Source of the DNA: Stenotrophomonas sp. MYb238
GTDB lineage: Bacteria; Pseudomonadota; Gammaproteobacteria; Xanthomonadales; Xanthomonadaceae
Length of the DNA stretch: 64,000 bases
NCBI RefSeq assembly: GCF_009496535.1
Contig: NZ_WIDL01000013.1
Location: forward strand, 1-64,000
Reading direction: 5' to 3'
In this document: one piece after another, positions 55,639-64,000 of the stretch
How positions within the stretch are numbered: position 1 is the first letter of the stretch
How the letters are laid out: each line of letters starts with the position of its first letter
The notes under the pieces: generated by a model
Seen by the model: the letters and a program-made list of their open reading frames with translations, nothing else
Told to the model about the DNA's origin: nothing
The model's database searches: none
Position numbers and translations under genes: made by a program

Positions 55639-56733
55639 GTGGCTCACTGGATCAAACACCCGGCGGAACTGGAAGAGCGCTACCGCCAGCGCCCGGACCG
55701 CATCGGGCTGGACACCGAGTTCATCCGCGAACGCACCTACTGGCCGCAGCTGGCGCTGGTGCAGATGGCGGTGGGCGAGGACATCCTGCTGATCGACCCG
55801 CTGGCGCCGGGCATGACCGACGCGTTGCGTCCCTGGCTGGAAGACGCGTCCATCCTCAAGGTCATGCACAGCGCCAGCGAGGACCTGGTCGCCTTCAAGT
55901 GCGCCTGCGGCGCCCTGCCGCGCCCGCTGTTCGACACCCAGATCGGCGCCGCGCTGGCCGGCATCGGCGGCGGCATGGGTTACCAGAAGCTGGTGGCGCA
56001 GGTCACCGGCGTCGCCCTGCCCAAGGGCGAGACCCGCTCGGACTGGATGCGCCGGCCGCTGTCGGATGCGCAGCTCGAATACGCCGCCGACGACGTGGAG
56101 TACCTGTTCGCGCTGCACGATGCGATCGACGCGCGCCTGCGCGAACTCGGCCGCCAGGCGTGGCTGCAGGACGATGCGCAGCGCCTGCTGGCGTCGGTGG
56201 AAAGGGACGAAGCCGAGCAATGGCCGCACCTGTCCATGCGCGCGGCGCAGTTCCTGGAGCCCGACGCGCAGCGCCGCCTGCTGCGGCTGCTGCGCTGGCG
56301 CGACCAGCAGGCCCGGCACAGCGACAGGCCGCGCAGCTGGATCCTGGACAACGAACTGGCCACGGTGCTGGCGCGCACGCCGCCGGCCGACTACGAAAGC
56401 CTGCTGCGGCTGTTCGAGCGCTTCCCCAAGGCGCCGCGCAAGCTGGCGCAGGCTGTGTGGCAGACCCTGCAGACGCCGCTGCCCGACGAGGACCAGGCAC
56501 CGCAGGCGCTGGCCGCCACCGACGGCAACAAGGCCGCGCTCAAGCGCCTGCAGGACGCGGTGGCCCGCCGCACCGCCGAACTGGAGCTGCCCGATGGCCT
56601 GCTCGCCTCGCGCAGGCACCTGGAAGCGCTGCTGGAAGGCGGCGACTGGCCAGCCGCGCTCGGCGGCTGGCGTCGCGACCAGTTGCAACCGCTGCTGCTT
56701 CCCCTCTTGGCGCCGGCGCCGGCATCGCGTTAG
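55639..56733 (+). CDS. rnd: Ribonuclease D
   Basis: 3'-5' exoribonuclease of 364 residues for tRNA maturation. The DEDDy site is seen in GLDTEFIRE, HSASEDLVAF and YAADDVEYLFAL. HRDC domains follow (LRWRDQQARHSDRPRSWIL). The start is a GTG at 55639; in-frame alternatives upstream lie in the other gene's leader. It runs towards tRNA-Ala, 80 bp downstream. Confidence 0.95.
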   Translation: MAHWIKHPAELEERYRQRPDRIGLDTEFIRERTYWPQLALVQMAVGEDILLIDPLAPGMTDALRPWLEDASILKVMHSASEDLVAFKCACGALPRPLFDTQIGAALAGIGGGMGYQKLVAQVTGVALPKGETRSDWMRRPLSDAQLEYAADDVEYLFALHDAIDARLRELGRQAWLQDDAQRLLASVERDEAEQWPHLSMRAAQFLEPDAQRRLLRLLRWRDQQARHSDRPRSWILDNELATVLARTPPADYESLLRLFERFPKAPRKLAQAVWQTLQTPLPDEDQAPQALAATDGNKAALKRLQDAVARRTAELELPDGLLASRRHLEALLEGGDWPAALGGWRRDQLQPLLLPLLAPAPASR

Positions 56734-56813
56734 AATTCGCGGGCCATGTGAAGCAGTCACACGGCTGGCGGGGTCCCACCCTCATCCAGCGCACTGCGAT
56801 CACCATGAAATAC

Positions 56814-56889
<76 letters not shown>

Positions 56890-56895
56890 AACAGA

Positions 56896-56922
56896 AAACC
56901 CCGGGTATCCCCGGGGTTTTTT
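56896..56922 (+). terminator. Terminator after tRNA-Ala
   Basis: AACCCCGG-GTATC-CCCGGGGTT followed by TTTTC, seven bases past the tRNA end. Confidence 0.85.
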
Positions 56923-56964
56923 CTTGCCTCCACTTCCCCCCGCTCGACGCCAGGGCCAAGCGAT

Positions 56965-58521
56965 TCAGGCCACCGGAACGTGGAACTCGACCCGGTTGCG
57001 GCCGCCGCGCTTGGCGGCATAGAGCCTTTCGTCGGCAATCTTGAATACGGCGGCGATGTCCGCGCCGCTTTCCGGCCAGCCGGCCACGCCCAGCGACACG
57101 GTCACCTGCCCGACCGGCGGCATGCCGGCCTGCTCGACCTGGCGGCGGAGCCGTTCGGCCACCTGCGCGGCGCTGGCCACCGTTGCGCCGGGCAGCAGCA
57201 GCAGGAATTCCTCGCCGCCGACCCGGCACGGCACGTCGTCGGCGCGCGAGACGTCCTGCATGTGCATGGCCAGCTGCTTGAGGACCAGGTCGCCGACGTC
57301 GTGTCCCCAGGTGTCGTTGACCCGCTTGAAATGGTCGATGTCCAGCGAGATGACCGCGAACGGGGTCGCCTGTTCCTGCAGGTCCTGCAACCTGGCCTGC
57401 AGGTGGCGGCGGTTGCCCAGCCCGGTCAGCGGATCGGTGTTCACGTCCTCGCGCAGCTTGGTGATGCTTTTCTGGAACAGGCCGATGCCGAGCAGCATCG
57501 CCTTCTTCAGTTCGCGCGACTCGAAATACCACGAATGCACCGAACGCAGGCGCTGCGGGGTTCCGGGCTGGTCCATGGCGCGCGCGCCGTCGGCGAGCAT
57601 GTGCAGCGGGCGGGCGATGACGCGCGCGCACCACCACAGCAGCAGCACCGTGGCCGCGGCCAGCGGCAGCGTCTTGAGGAACACCGTGCGCATCAGCGAG
57701 GTCAGCGGCGCGAGGGTGACGTCGCGCGGGCGCTGGGCGATGACGCCCCAGCCGGTCGCGGTGACCGGCGCGTAGCCGGCCAGCATCGGGATGCCCTTGC
57801 TGTTGACGACCGCGGCCGTGCCGCTGCCACCGCGGATCACGTCGTCGATCGCGCGGTTGCCGCGTACCACCTTGCCGACGCGTCCGCTGTCGGGGTGGTA
57901 GATGATCTGCCCGTCGCCGTCGACCACGAACAGGTAGGAGCCGTCGCGGTAGAAGTGGTGGCCCAGCAGCCGGTCGAGGATGTTTTCCTTCTGCAGGTAG
58001 ATGGCGCCGCCGATCGCCCCGAGGAAGCCGCCCTGCGGATCGCGGATCGGGCTGACCATCAATACGATGAAATTGCCGGTGGCCGAAAGATAGGGCTTGC
58101 TGATGAGCGGCGCGCGCGAACGGATCGATTCCCGGACCGCGGCGCTGGCCAAGGTCCTGCCCTGCAGCTGCAGGGTCTCCGGCGAGGTGGCCAGCACCTT
58201 GCCGGTGTCGTCGAAGATGACGATGGAATTGAAGTTCTTGCTCATCAGGCGCAGCCGCGCCGCTTCGGTGTCGAGCCTGTCGGCGTCGTGCATCTGCCCG
58301 GACAGGAGCTGCGCGGTGTACTCCAGCTGCAGCTGCGCCGACTGGATGAAATCGTCGGTGCTCTTGGCCAGCTTGGTCGCATACGCCAGGTTGCTGCCCA
58401 GGGTGCTGTCCATCAGCTGCTGGCGCTGCACCTGGTAGCTGGCGTACAGCGTGTTGGCGAACGGCAGGAAGGCCCCCAGCAGGGCCAAGGCCAGTATCAG
58501 CTTGCGCAGGTCTATCGCCAT
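56965..58521 (-). CDS. Diguanylate cyclase with periplasmic Cache-like sensor
   Basis: Inner-membrane protein of 518 residues. An N-terminal helix (about 8-28) and a second near 285-305 enclose a dCACHE-like periplasmic domain (YLSATGNFIVLMVSPIRD, GSYLFVVDGDGQIIYHP, GYAPVTATGWGVIAQRP). The cytoplasmic GGDEF domain reads RVGGEEFLLLL, with an I-site RADD five residues before it, so feedback by c-di-GMP is expected. No EAL domain. The ATG at 58521 starts just before the first helix; a 23-residue extension is not supported. Confidence 0.94.
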   Translation of the reverse strand: MAIDLRKLILALALLGAFLPFANTLYASYQVQRQQLMDSTLGSNLAYATKLAKSTDDFIQSAQLQLEYTAQLLSGQMHDADRLDTEAARLRLMSKNFNSIVIFDDTGKVLATSPETLQLQGRTLASAAVRESIRSRAPLISKPYLSATGNFIVLMVSPIRDPQGGFLGAIGGAIYLQKENILDRLLGHHFYRDGSYLFVVDGDGQIIYHPDSGRVGKVVRGNRAIDDVIRGGSGTAAVVNSKGIPMLAGYAPVTATGWGVIAQRPRDVTLAPLTSLMRTVFLKTLPLAAATVLLLWWCARVIARPLHMLADGARAMDQPGTPQRLRSVHSWYFESRELKKAMLLGIGLFQKSITKLREDVNTDPLTGLGNRRHLQARLQDLQEQATPFAVISLDIDHFKRVNDTWGHDVGDLVLKQLAMHMQDVSRADDVPCRVGGEEFLLLLPGATVASAAQVAERLRRQVEQAGMPPVGQVTVSLGVAGWPESGADIAAVFKIADERLYAAKRGGRNRVEFHVPVA

Positions 58522-58633
58522 CGTCGCCCTCCCCGCGCCCCGGTCGCGGGCTGGCGCCGCGGCCACTGTAGCCCGACGGCCCGTCGCCACGCACCGAAGC
58601 CATCACACAACCGGCAGGCGCCCGTGCAAATGA

Positions 58634-58661
58634 AAAGGGCCTGCATTTCTGCAGGCCCTTC
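58634..58661 (-). terminator. Terminator of tRNA-Phe
   Basis: On the minus strand AAGGGCCTGC-AGAAAT-GCAGGCCCTT followed by TTCATTTG, eight bases after the tRNA. Confidence 0.85.
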
Positions 58662-58668
58662 GGATTCG

Positions 58669-58744
58669 TGGTGGCCGGGGAGGGAATCGAACCCCCGACA
58701 CGGGGATTTTCAATCCCCTGCTCTACCAACTGAGCTACCCGGCC
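58669..58744 (-). tRNA. tRNA-Phe (anticodon GAA)
   Basis: A 76-nt cloverleaf on the minus strand. Acceptor GGCCGGG/CCCGGCC, D arm GCTCAGTTGGTAGAGC, anticodon stem GGGGA/TCCCC with loop TTGAAAA, T arm GGGGG-TTCGATT-CCCTC, and encoded ACCA. Transcribed towards its terminator at 58634-58661. Confidence 0.95.
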
Positions 58745-59091
58745 ACTTTGTTTTCGCGACGTTCCCGCCGGCGAGGACGCGCATGATACGGGTGTCTCCC
58801 GGTTTCGGCAAGCGTCATGCGAAAGTTTTTTCGTGGTCTCCGTGTTGGCGCTTTCCAGACAGGCGACTGCCGCTTTCTCGACGCGGCTGCAGCCATGCCT
58901 GGGGCGCGCGGAACAGCAGGAGGTTCGGCCGACCGGCAATGCCTGTCCGGAGGAACTCGGCCAAGGCGGCAGCAACGAAGGAACCGTCCGTCGATGGCCC
59001 GCAGGTTGCCGCCGTGGTTGGCGGCAACAAAACCTTTACTTCGTCGCGCGCCGCTTTGCATAGCCTGCGTCCGATCCCTAGAGGCCAGACC
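58745..59091. other. Gene-free spacer before the lipocalin gene
   Basis: It contains the tRNA-Phe promoter region and the lipocalin leader. The antisense frame at 58815-59144 is not convincing. No repeat was noticed. Confidence 0.5.
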
Positions 59092-59631
59092 ATGCACCAA
59101 CGCCTGCTCCTGTCGTTGCCGTTGTCGCTGCTGCTCGCCGCCACCGCGCTGGCGGCGGCGCCGGTCGAATCGGTCGAACGCTTCGACCTGGACCGCTATG
59201 CCGGCCAGTGGCACGAGATCGCGCACCTGCCGGTGTCGTTCCAGAAGAAATGCACGGCGGACATCACCGCCAGCTACCGGCTGCGCGGCGACGGCCGCAT
59301 CGGCGTGCTCAACCGCTGCCGCACCGCCGACGGCGGCATGATCGAGGCCGAGGGCACCGCACGTCCGGTCGCCGGGCATCCGGGGCGGCTGCAGGTCCGC
59401 TTCGCGCCGGACTGGCTGTCGTGGCTGCCCTGGGTGTGGGCCGACTACTGGGTGATCGCGCTGGACCCGGACTACCAGTGGGCGATGATCGGCGAGCCGG
59501 GACGCGACTACCTGTGGATCCTGTCGCGCACGCCGTCGATGGACGGCGCCCTGCTCGAACGGCTCAAGCAACAGGCCACCGGCATGGGCTACGACCTGGC
59601 GCCGCTGAAGGTGATGGCGCCGGTCGAATGA
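59092..59631 (+). CDS. Bacterial lipocalin (Blc-like)
   Basis: Exported lipocalin of 179 residues. The signal (LLLSLPLSLLLAATALAAA) ends without a lipobox Cys, so unlike E. coli Blc it is likely soluble in the periplasm. Family marks are FDLDRYAGQWHEIAHLP (GxW), CTADITASYRL, WVIALDPDYQWAMIGEP and DYLWILSRTP. It should bind lipids such as lysophospholipids. A conserved Cys pair (CTAD, NRCR) could form a disulfide. Confidence 0.9.
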   Translation: MHQRLLLSLPLSLLLAATALAAAPVESVERFDLDRYAGQWHEIAHLPVSFQKKCTADITASYRLRGDGRIGVLNRCRTADGGMIEAEGTARPVAGHPGRLQVRFAPDWLSWLPWVWADYWVIALDPDYQWAMIGEPGRDYLWILSRTPSMDGALLERLKQQATGMGYDLAPLKVMAPVE

Positions 59632-59643
59632 CGCCCGGCGGCG

Positions 59644-61089
59644 TCACGGCGCGGCAGGCCGGCGCCGGTAGTCCAGCGGCGGCGCGTCGCGCTGCAGCAG
59701 CGGCACGTAGCGGAAGTCCGCGCCGCGCCGCTGGCCGAACTCGTCCCTAGCCCTGCGCACGGTGTCCGGCGACTGGAACAGCCGCACCGCGGCCAACGCC
59801 AGCGCCTTGGAGGCGTTCAGCGCGCCCTTGGCGCCGATCGGCGCGCCGGAGGCGGCCACCGCCTGCCAGCTGTGCGCCGGCGTGCCCGGCACCCAGGTGG
59901 CGGTGCCCAGGCCGACGGTCGGCACGTTCCAGCTGACGTCGCCGACATCGGTCGATGCGCTGCCGGCCTCGTCCGCACGGTACGGCTGCAGCTGCATCGC
60001 CGTCGCCAGCGGCGGACGCCGCTCCAGGCTGCGCTGCAGCGTCTCGGCGAACGCCTGGTCCTTGGCGTCGTAGCGCACGCCGCCCACCTGCTCCAGGGCC
60101 GCCTGCATCACCTGCCCCAGCGTGTCGTTGGGCAGCAGCGAGAACACGCCGCCGGTCTGCTCGAACTCGACCGTGGTGCCGGTGCCCAGCGCCGCGCCGT
60201 CGGCGGCCTTGCGCAGGCGCGCGAACACCTCGCGCACCACCGCCGGATCGACGTGGCGAACGTAGTAGTAGGCCTCGGCGAAGTCCGGCACCACGTTGGG
60301 CGCACTGCCGCCGTTGCTGATGACGTAGTGGATGCGGGTGCCGTCGGGCACGTGTTCGCGCATCAGGTTGGCCATGTGGTTGAACGCCTCCACCGCATCG
60401 AGCGCGGAGCGGCCGCGGTCCGGCGCAATGGCCGCGTGCGCGGCGACGCCATGGAAGCGGAACTTGCCGCTGATGTTGGCCAGGCTGGTGCCCTGCGCGG
60501 CGGAGTTCTCCGAGGCCGGGTGCCAGTGCAGCACCACGTCCACGTCGTCGAACAGGCCGGCGCGGGTCATGTAGACCTTGCCCGAACCGCCCTCCTCGGC
60601 CGGCGTGCCGTACAGGCGGACCTCGCCCGGCGTGCCGCTGTCCTTCAGCCACTGCGCGATGGCACGCGCGGCACCCACGGATGCAGCACCGAACAGGTTG
60701 TGGCCGCAGGCCTGTCCCGCGTCCTGCCCGGCGATCGGCGCACGCACCGGCTCGGCCGCCTGCGCCATGCCGGGCAGCGCGTCCATTTCCGCCAGCAGCG
60801 CGATCACCGGACCGTCGCCGCGCGTGCCGTAGGAGGCGACGAACGCGGTCGGCATGCCGGCCACGCCGGCCTGGATGCGGAAGCCGGCCTGGCGCAGTTC
60901 CTGCTGCAGCAGCCGCGAGGATTTCTCTTCCAGGTAGCCCAGCTCCGGCTGCTGCCACAGCAACTGGCCGACCTTCGCCTGGCGCGCGGCATAGGCGTCC
61001 AGGCTGGCGAGCACGTCGCCGTCGCCCGCCGCGGCGCTGCCGGCCAGCATCGCCAGCAGCACCGCGCTGGCAAGCATCCCTCGATTCAT
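59644..61089 (-). CDS. M20-family amidohydrolase (AbgB/peptidase-like), exported
   Basis: Protein of 481 residues with a signal peptide (GMLASAVLLAMLAGSAAAG). The M20D/AbgB-like core has LLAEMDALPG, GQACGHNLFG, YGTPAEEGGSGK (catalytic Glu and metal Glu) and HGVAAHAAIAPDRGRSAL, with a dimerisation domain in the middle. It may hydrolyse aminobenzoyl-glutamate-type amides or dipeptides. The start at 61089 is chosen for the signal peptide; the longer frame to 61242 is not supported. Confidence 0.88.
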   Translation of the reverse strand: MNRGMLASAVLLAMLAGSAAAGDGDVLASLDAYAARQAKVGQLLWQQPELGYLEEKSSRLLQQELRQAGFRIQAGVAGMPTAFVASYGTRGDGPVIALLAEMDALPGMAQAAEPVRAPIAGQDAGQACGHNLFGAASVGAARAIAQWLKDSGTPGEVRLYGTPAEEGGSGKVYMTRAGLFDDVDVVLHWHPASENSAAQGTSLANISGKFRFHGVAAHAAIAPDRGRSALDAVEAFNHMANLMREHVPDGTRIHYVISNGGSAPNVVPDFAEAYYYVRHVDPAVVREVFARLRKAADGAALGTGTTVEFEQTGGVFSLLPNDTLGQVMQAALEQVGGVRYDAKDQAFAETLQRSLERRPPLATAMQLQPYRADEAGSASTDVGDVSWNVPTVGLGTATWVPGTPAHSWQAVAASGAPIGAKGALNASKALALAAVRLFQSPDTVRRARDEFGQRRGADFRYVPLLQRDAPPLDYRRRPAAP

Positions 61090-61203
61090 CGCCTGTCTCC
61101 GCTCCCTTTGATCGAACATTTCAACAGCCTTCCCAAAGCGATCTGCAAGCGCGTCAAGCATGCATGGAGCGCCAGCAAAACGCGGATGAAGCAACGATTC
61201 GCG

Positions 61204-61269
61204 TAGGAGCGACTTCAGTCGCGATGGGGCTTTACCGGGCAAGCCCGATCGCGACTGAAGTCGCTCCTA
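61204..61269. repeat. REP-type palindrome pair
   Basis: TAGGAGCGACTTCAGTCGCG (61204-61223) and its reverse complement (61250-61269), with a short spacer. Same family as the copies at 24.8, 51.1 and 52.7 kb, with GACTTCAGTC in place of GGCTTCAGCC. Confidence 0.88.
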
Positions 61270-61356
61270 CGCAAGGCTCTGCGCAGAGCAATTTTGGCCG
61301 GGTTAATTCCAGGGTAATGGGAACGCATTGCCCTGGAATGGCCGACGCCCCGCCCC

Positions 61357-63177
61357 TCAGTAGAAGCCGACGTTGTCGATTTCGAACCACACCTTGTCGC
61401 CGGCCGCGCCGCCGGCCGAGAACACCAGCTGCTGCACGTCGTCGCCCTTCCACTCGGGCAGCGGACCCTTGGCGCGGTATGGCGGCAGCCCCCGCAGCGC
61501 ACTGAACGGGATCTCCAGCGTGCGCCATTGCGGCGCGGCCTCGACCGGCACGGCGAAGCGGCGCCCGTCCAGCGCACGCACTTCCAGCCGCAGCGCCGGG
61601 GTGCCGCCGCGCAGCTCGAAGCGGATGCCGCGATAACCGCGCACGTCCACCGGCGCGACCGAACCGCGGCTCAGCGGCAGGATCGCCGCGGCATAGGCGT
61701 CGGGCTTGGTCGAGAGCCGGGCCTGCACCGACAGCGCGCTGCCACCGGCCTCGCGCGCAATCACCTCGCTGACCTGCACGGTGCGGTCGTTGCCGCCATC
61801 GGCTTCGTCGATGCGCAGCGTATCCAGCGCGGTGCGCCCGTCGGCGCGTTCGAAGTCGTCGACCAGCGCCGCCACCGGCTGCGCCGGCAGCGACAGCGCG
61901 CGGTTGCCGGCCGGCAGCTGCGTGCCCTTGCCGTGCACCTGGCGCCCGGCGACATAGACCCGCTCGGTATTGCGGATGTCACCGATGCGCTCCCACGGCC
62001 GGCCCTTCACCAGCAGCAGGTCGGCGCGCTTGCCCACCTCGATGGTGCCGCGGTCGCCCACGCCCAGCGCGCGGGCGCTGTTGGCGGTGCCGGCCACCAG
62101 CGCCTCGGCGGGCGTCAGGCCGGCATCGACCAGCAGTTCGAACTCGCGCAGGGTCGATGCGCCGTGCGGGGTGCCGGTCATGCCCGCATCGGTGCCGACC
62201 ACCACCGGGATGCCGGCATCGTGCAGCACCTTCACGTTGTGCAGGGCATTGGCGAAGTTGCGCTCGCGCTGCTGCAACACCTCCGTACGCGCACCGCCCT
62301 TGCCGCTGCCGTCCACGCGCCCGGGCAAATAGACCGCCAGCGAGGGCGCGTAGGCGGTGCCGTGCTCGCGCATCAGCCGCACCAGTTCCTCGTCCACGGA
62401 CATGTCCTGCACGCTGTGCGCGATCACGTCCACGCCGGCGCGCGCGGCGACCTTGCCGCGCTTGACCATCACCGTGTGGGTGAACACCTTCAACGCGTGC
62501 CTGTGCGCCTCGTCCACCAGCGCGGCCAGGGTTTCCTCGTCCATGCTGCTGTTGTCGGCGGCATTGGAATAGCGCCAGCCATCGGTGAAGGCCTTGATGA
62601 AATCGGGCTTGTAGGCGGCGACCGCACGCACGCCGGCGCGCGCGGCCTCGGGCGAATTCACCCAGCGCGTGGTGTTCTCGTCGCCCCAGTCGGCGCCGTG
62701 GCCCAGCGGCGTGCTCATGCGCGCGGCGAACTTCACGTCAGGCGCGGCGATGTCCGCCAGCCATGCGCGGCGCGGCGCGTACGCTTCGGGCGGTTCGTGG
62801 AAATCGCTGACCGTGGTCACGCCGGCGGCCATATACAGGTTGGCGATCTGCGGCAGTTCGGCCGGGCGCGCGTTCGGCGTCCAGTGCGTATGCAGGTCGA
62901 ACAGGCCGGGCAGCAGCGCCTGCCCGCGCGCCTCCACCACGCGTGCGCCCTTGGGCGCGGCGAGCCGCTCGCCGCCGGTGGCGATCGCGGCGATCTTCCC
63001 GTCCTCCACCAGCACGCTGGCCGGATAGGCCGGTCGCCCGGTGCCGTCGAACACCATCGCATCGCGGATCAGCAGCGCGGTGTCGGCGGCGGTGGCGGCC
63101 ACGCAGGCCTGGCCGGTGGAGAGCAGCAGCGCGGTCAGCGCCGCGAGCGCGCGGAGGCGCCGGTTGTTCCCGTTCAT
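61357..63177 (-). CDS. Large exported amidohydrolase with C-terminal carbohydrate-binding-like domain
   Basis: Protein of 606 residues with a signal peptide (ALAALTALLLSTGQACVAATA). An amidohydrolase barrel from about 35 to 410 is recognised by GLFDLHTHWTPN (HxH), DVIAHSVQDM, VVVGTDAGM and the final GTIEVGKRADLLLVKG; a lysine ligand may be in the YKPDFIKAF segment. Residues about 430-605 form a beta-rich domain similar to CIA30 or galactose-binding folds (VDVRGYRGIRFELRGG, KVWFEIDNVGFY). Substrate unknown; imidazolonepropionase/prolidase-like secreted enzymes are related. Confidence 0.85.
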   Translation of the reverse strand: MNGNNRRLRALAALTALLLSTGQACVAATAADTALLIRDAMVFDGTGRPAYPASVLVEDGKIAAIATGGERLAAPKGARVVEARGQALLPGLFDLHTHWTPNARPAELPQIANLYMAAGVTTVSDFHEPPEAYAPRRAWLADIAAPDVKFAARMSTPLGHGADWGDENTTRWVNSPEAARAGVRAVAAYKPDFIKAFTDGWRYSNAADNSSMDEETLAALVDEAHRHALKVFTHTVMVKRGKVAARAGVDVIAHSVQDMSVDEELVRLMREHGTAYAPSLAVYLPGRVDGSGKGGARTEVLQQRERNFANALHNVKVLHDAGIPVVVGTDAGMTGTPHGASTLREFELLVDAGLTPAEALVAGTANSARALGVGDRGTIEVGKRADLLLVKGRPWERIGDIRNTERVYVAGRQVHGKGTQLPAGNRALSLPAQPVAALVDDFERADGRTALDTLRIDEADGGNDRTVQVSEVIAREAGGSALSVQARLSTKPDAYAAAILPLSRGSVAPVDVRGYRGIRFELRGGTPALRLEVRALDGRRFAVPVEAAPQWRTLEIPFSALRGLPPYRAKGPLPEWKGDDVQQLVFSAGGAAGDKVWFEIDNVGFY

Positions 63178-63192
63178 GTAGTCAATCCGGAG

Positions 63193-64000
63193 TCATTGCA
63201 TGGAATGCGCCGCGCGCGGCGCGCTTTCGGGCGTGCGCAGGCGCACCACCTTGCCCTGCTGTTCGACCACCAGCCCCAGGCTCAGGGCGACGCTGCGGGC
63301 GAACCCGAGCGGGTCGCTGGCCGAGTACAGGCCGACGATGCGGCGGCTGCCGACCACCGGATCGTCGATGACGATGCGGGTATCGCTGTAGCGCAGGAAC
63401 TGCGCGGCGGCCACCGAGAGCGTGTCGCCGTTGAAGGAGAGCATGCCCTCGCGCCAGGCCAGCTGCTGCGCGAGATCCTCGCTGGGCACGGCCTCGATGC
63501 GGATGCCGTGGCTGCGGTTGGCCAGCGCGCGGTAGTTGGCCAGCAGCCGCGCCGGCGCCACCGCACCCTGGGTATCGGCCACGTCCACCACGCCCTCGCG
63601 CACCAGCACCTCGACGCCACCGCTGCGGCGCTCGTTGAGGCTGACCGCGAAACTGGTGCCCACCGCGGTGACGTCGGTCTCCTGCGCGCGCACCACGAAC
63701 GGGCGCCCGGGATTCTTGGCCACGTCGAACAGCGCCTCGCCCTGCAGCAGGGTAATGTTGCGGCGCGCATCGGTGTAGCGCACGCGCACCTGCGAATCGG
63801 AGTCCAGGGTGATCGCCGACCCGTCCTGCAGCGGCACGCGCAGGATCTCGCCCTTGCGCGTGGCGTAGTACTCGGCATCGTCGTTCTGCCGCTGCACGCC
63901 GATCGCCAGCAGGCTGAGCACCGCGGCCATGCCGGCGGCCCAGCGCAGCATCCGCCGCGAGCGCCCGAAGCGCGGGCGCGGCGCAGGCGCGGCCGGCGCC
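63193..64000 (-). CDS. FecR-like anti-sigma factor, 5' end beyond the window
   Basis: The last 269 codons; the frame is open to the window edge, so the N-terminal cytoplasmic part is missing. A transmembrane helix (LRWAAGMAAVLSLLAIGV) precedes a FecR domain: GEILRVPLQDGSAITLDSDSQ, ALFDVAKNPGRPFVVRA, VTAVGTSFAV. A C-terminal STN-like segment (RIVGLYSASDPLGFARSV) follows. FecR proteins relay TonB-receptor signals to an ECF sigma factor, which should lie just outside. The following secreted amidohydrolase may belong to the same operon (16 bp apart). Confidence 0.88.
   Translation of the reverse strand, partial: APAAPAPRPRFGRSRRMLRWAAGMAAVLSLLAIGVQRQNDDAEYYATRKGEILRVPLQDGSAITLDSDSQVRVRYTDARRNITLLQGEALFDVAKNPGRPFVVRAQETDVTAVGTSFAVSLNERRSGGVEVLVREGVVDVADTQGAVAPARLLANYRALANRSHGIRIEAVPSEDLAQQLAWREGMLSFNGDTLSVAAAQFLRYSDTRIVIDDPVVGSRRIVGLYSASDPLGFARSVALSLGLVVEQQGKVVRLRTPESAPRAAHSMQ

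Noticed and set aside
58815-59144. 109-codon minus-strand frame in the lipocalin leader
   Set aside because: Overlaps the lipocalin start antisense and shows no domain; coding signal is weak.

Overview
The window is high-GC chromosomal DNA from a gammaproteobacterium, most likely a member of the Xanthomonadaceae/Lysobacteraceae (Xanthomonas, Lysobacter, Pseudoxanthomonas, Luteimonas relatives). Pointers are a DksA with a long Lys/Ala/Pro-rich tail and no zinc finger, GTAGGAGCG-type REP palindromes, the order nnr-tsaE-amiC-mutL, and PhaR and PhbB homologues. The genus cannot be fixed by reading alone.

Layout. 1-6.5 kb: core and small accessory genes (cysS, sufE, an MFS exporter, a DUF72 protein), then a compact MerR unit in which a NAD-dependent epimerase and a DJ-1/PfpI protein are each preceded by a promoter with the same dyad in a 19-bp spacer. 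6.9-20.4 kb: a visibly AT-richer island ended by a P4-type tyrosine integrase. Its cargo consists largely of predicted nucleotide-consuming or protein-modifying effectors: a TIR protein, a DarT-like candidate, a RES protein, a 1018-residue RelA/SpoT-domain protein preceded by a tiny overlapping ORF, and a Fic protein. Two predicted peptidases and several unrecognised genes lie among them. Six of these run in series on the minus strand. This is the most likely place for an undescribed conflict or defence system.

20.5-37.5 kb: core genes again. These are dksA, yidD, a dihydroorotase homologue, an M23 peptidase, a squalene/phytoene-synthase-like protein, an AraC regulator, a DUF6265 gene with a tandemly duplicated 3' end, gph/mupP-like and ubiG, a TRZ/ATZ deaminase, a TMEM175-type channel, efp divergent from epmB, a PhnD-like sensor overlapping a GGDEF-EAL protein, trmJ and suhB.

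37.5-38.4 kb: a gene-free block built from two inverted copies of a roughly 245-bp composite repeat. 38.4-64 kb: htpX, gluQ, a PhbB-type reductase, phaR, a Coq7-like di-iron protein, TraB/GumN and DUF1684 proteins, mutL, amiC, tsaE, nnr, queG, xseA, an M48 peptidase, a formylglycine-enzyme-fold lipoprotein, rnd, tRNA-Ala(CGC), a dCACHE-like GGDEF cyclase, tRNA-Phe(GAA), a lipocalin, an M20 amidohydrolase, a large secreted amidohydrolase and the 3' part of a FecR-like gene cut by the window end.

Functional threads are translation quality and tRNA modification (cysS, gluQ, queG, trmJ, efp/epmB, tsaE), cell-envelope hydrolases (amiC, M23), cyclic-di-GMP signalling (two proteins) and repair (mutL, xseA, nnr). 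Gene starts were chosen from Shine-Dalgarno sites, overlaps and family length; many longer open frames are antisense artefacts of the high GC content.
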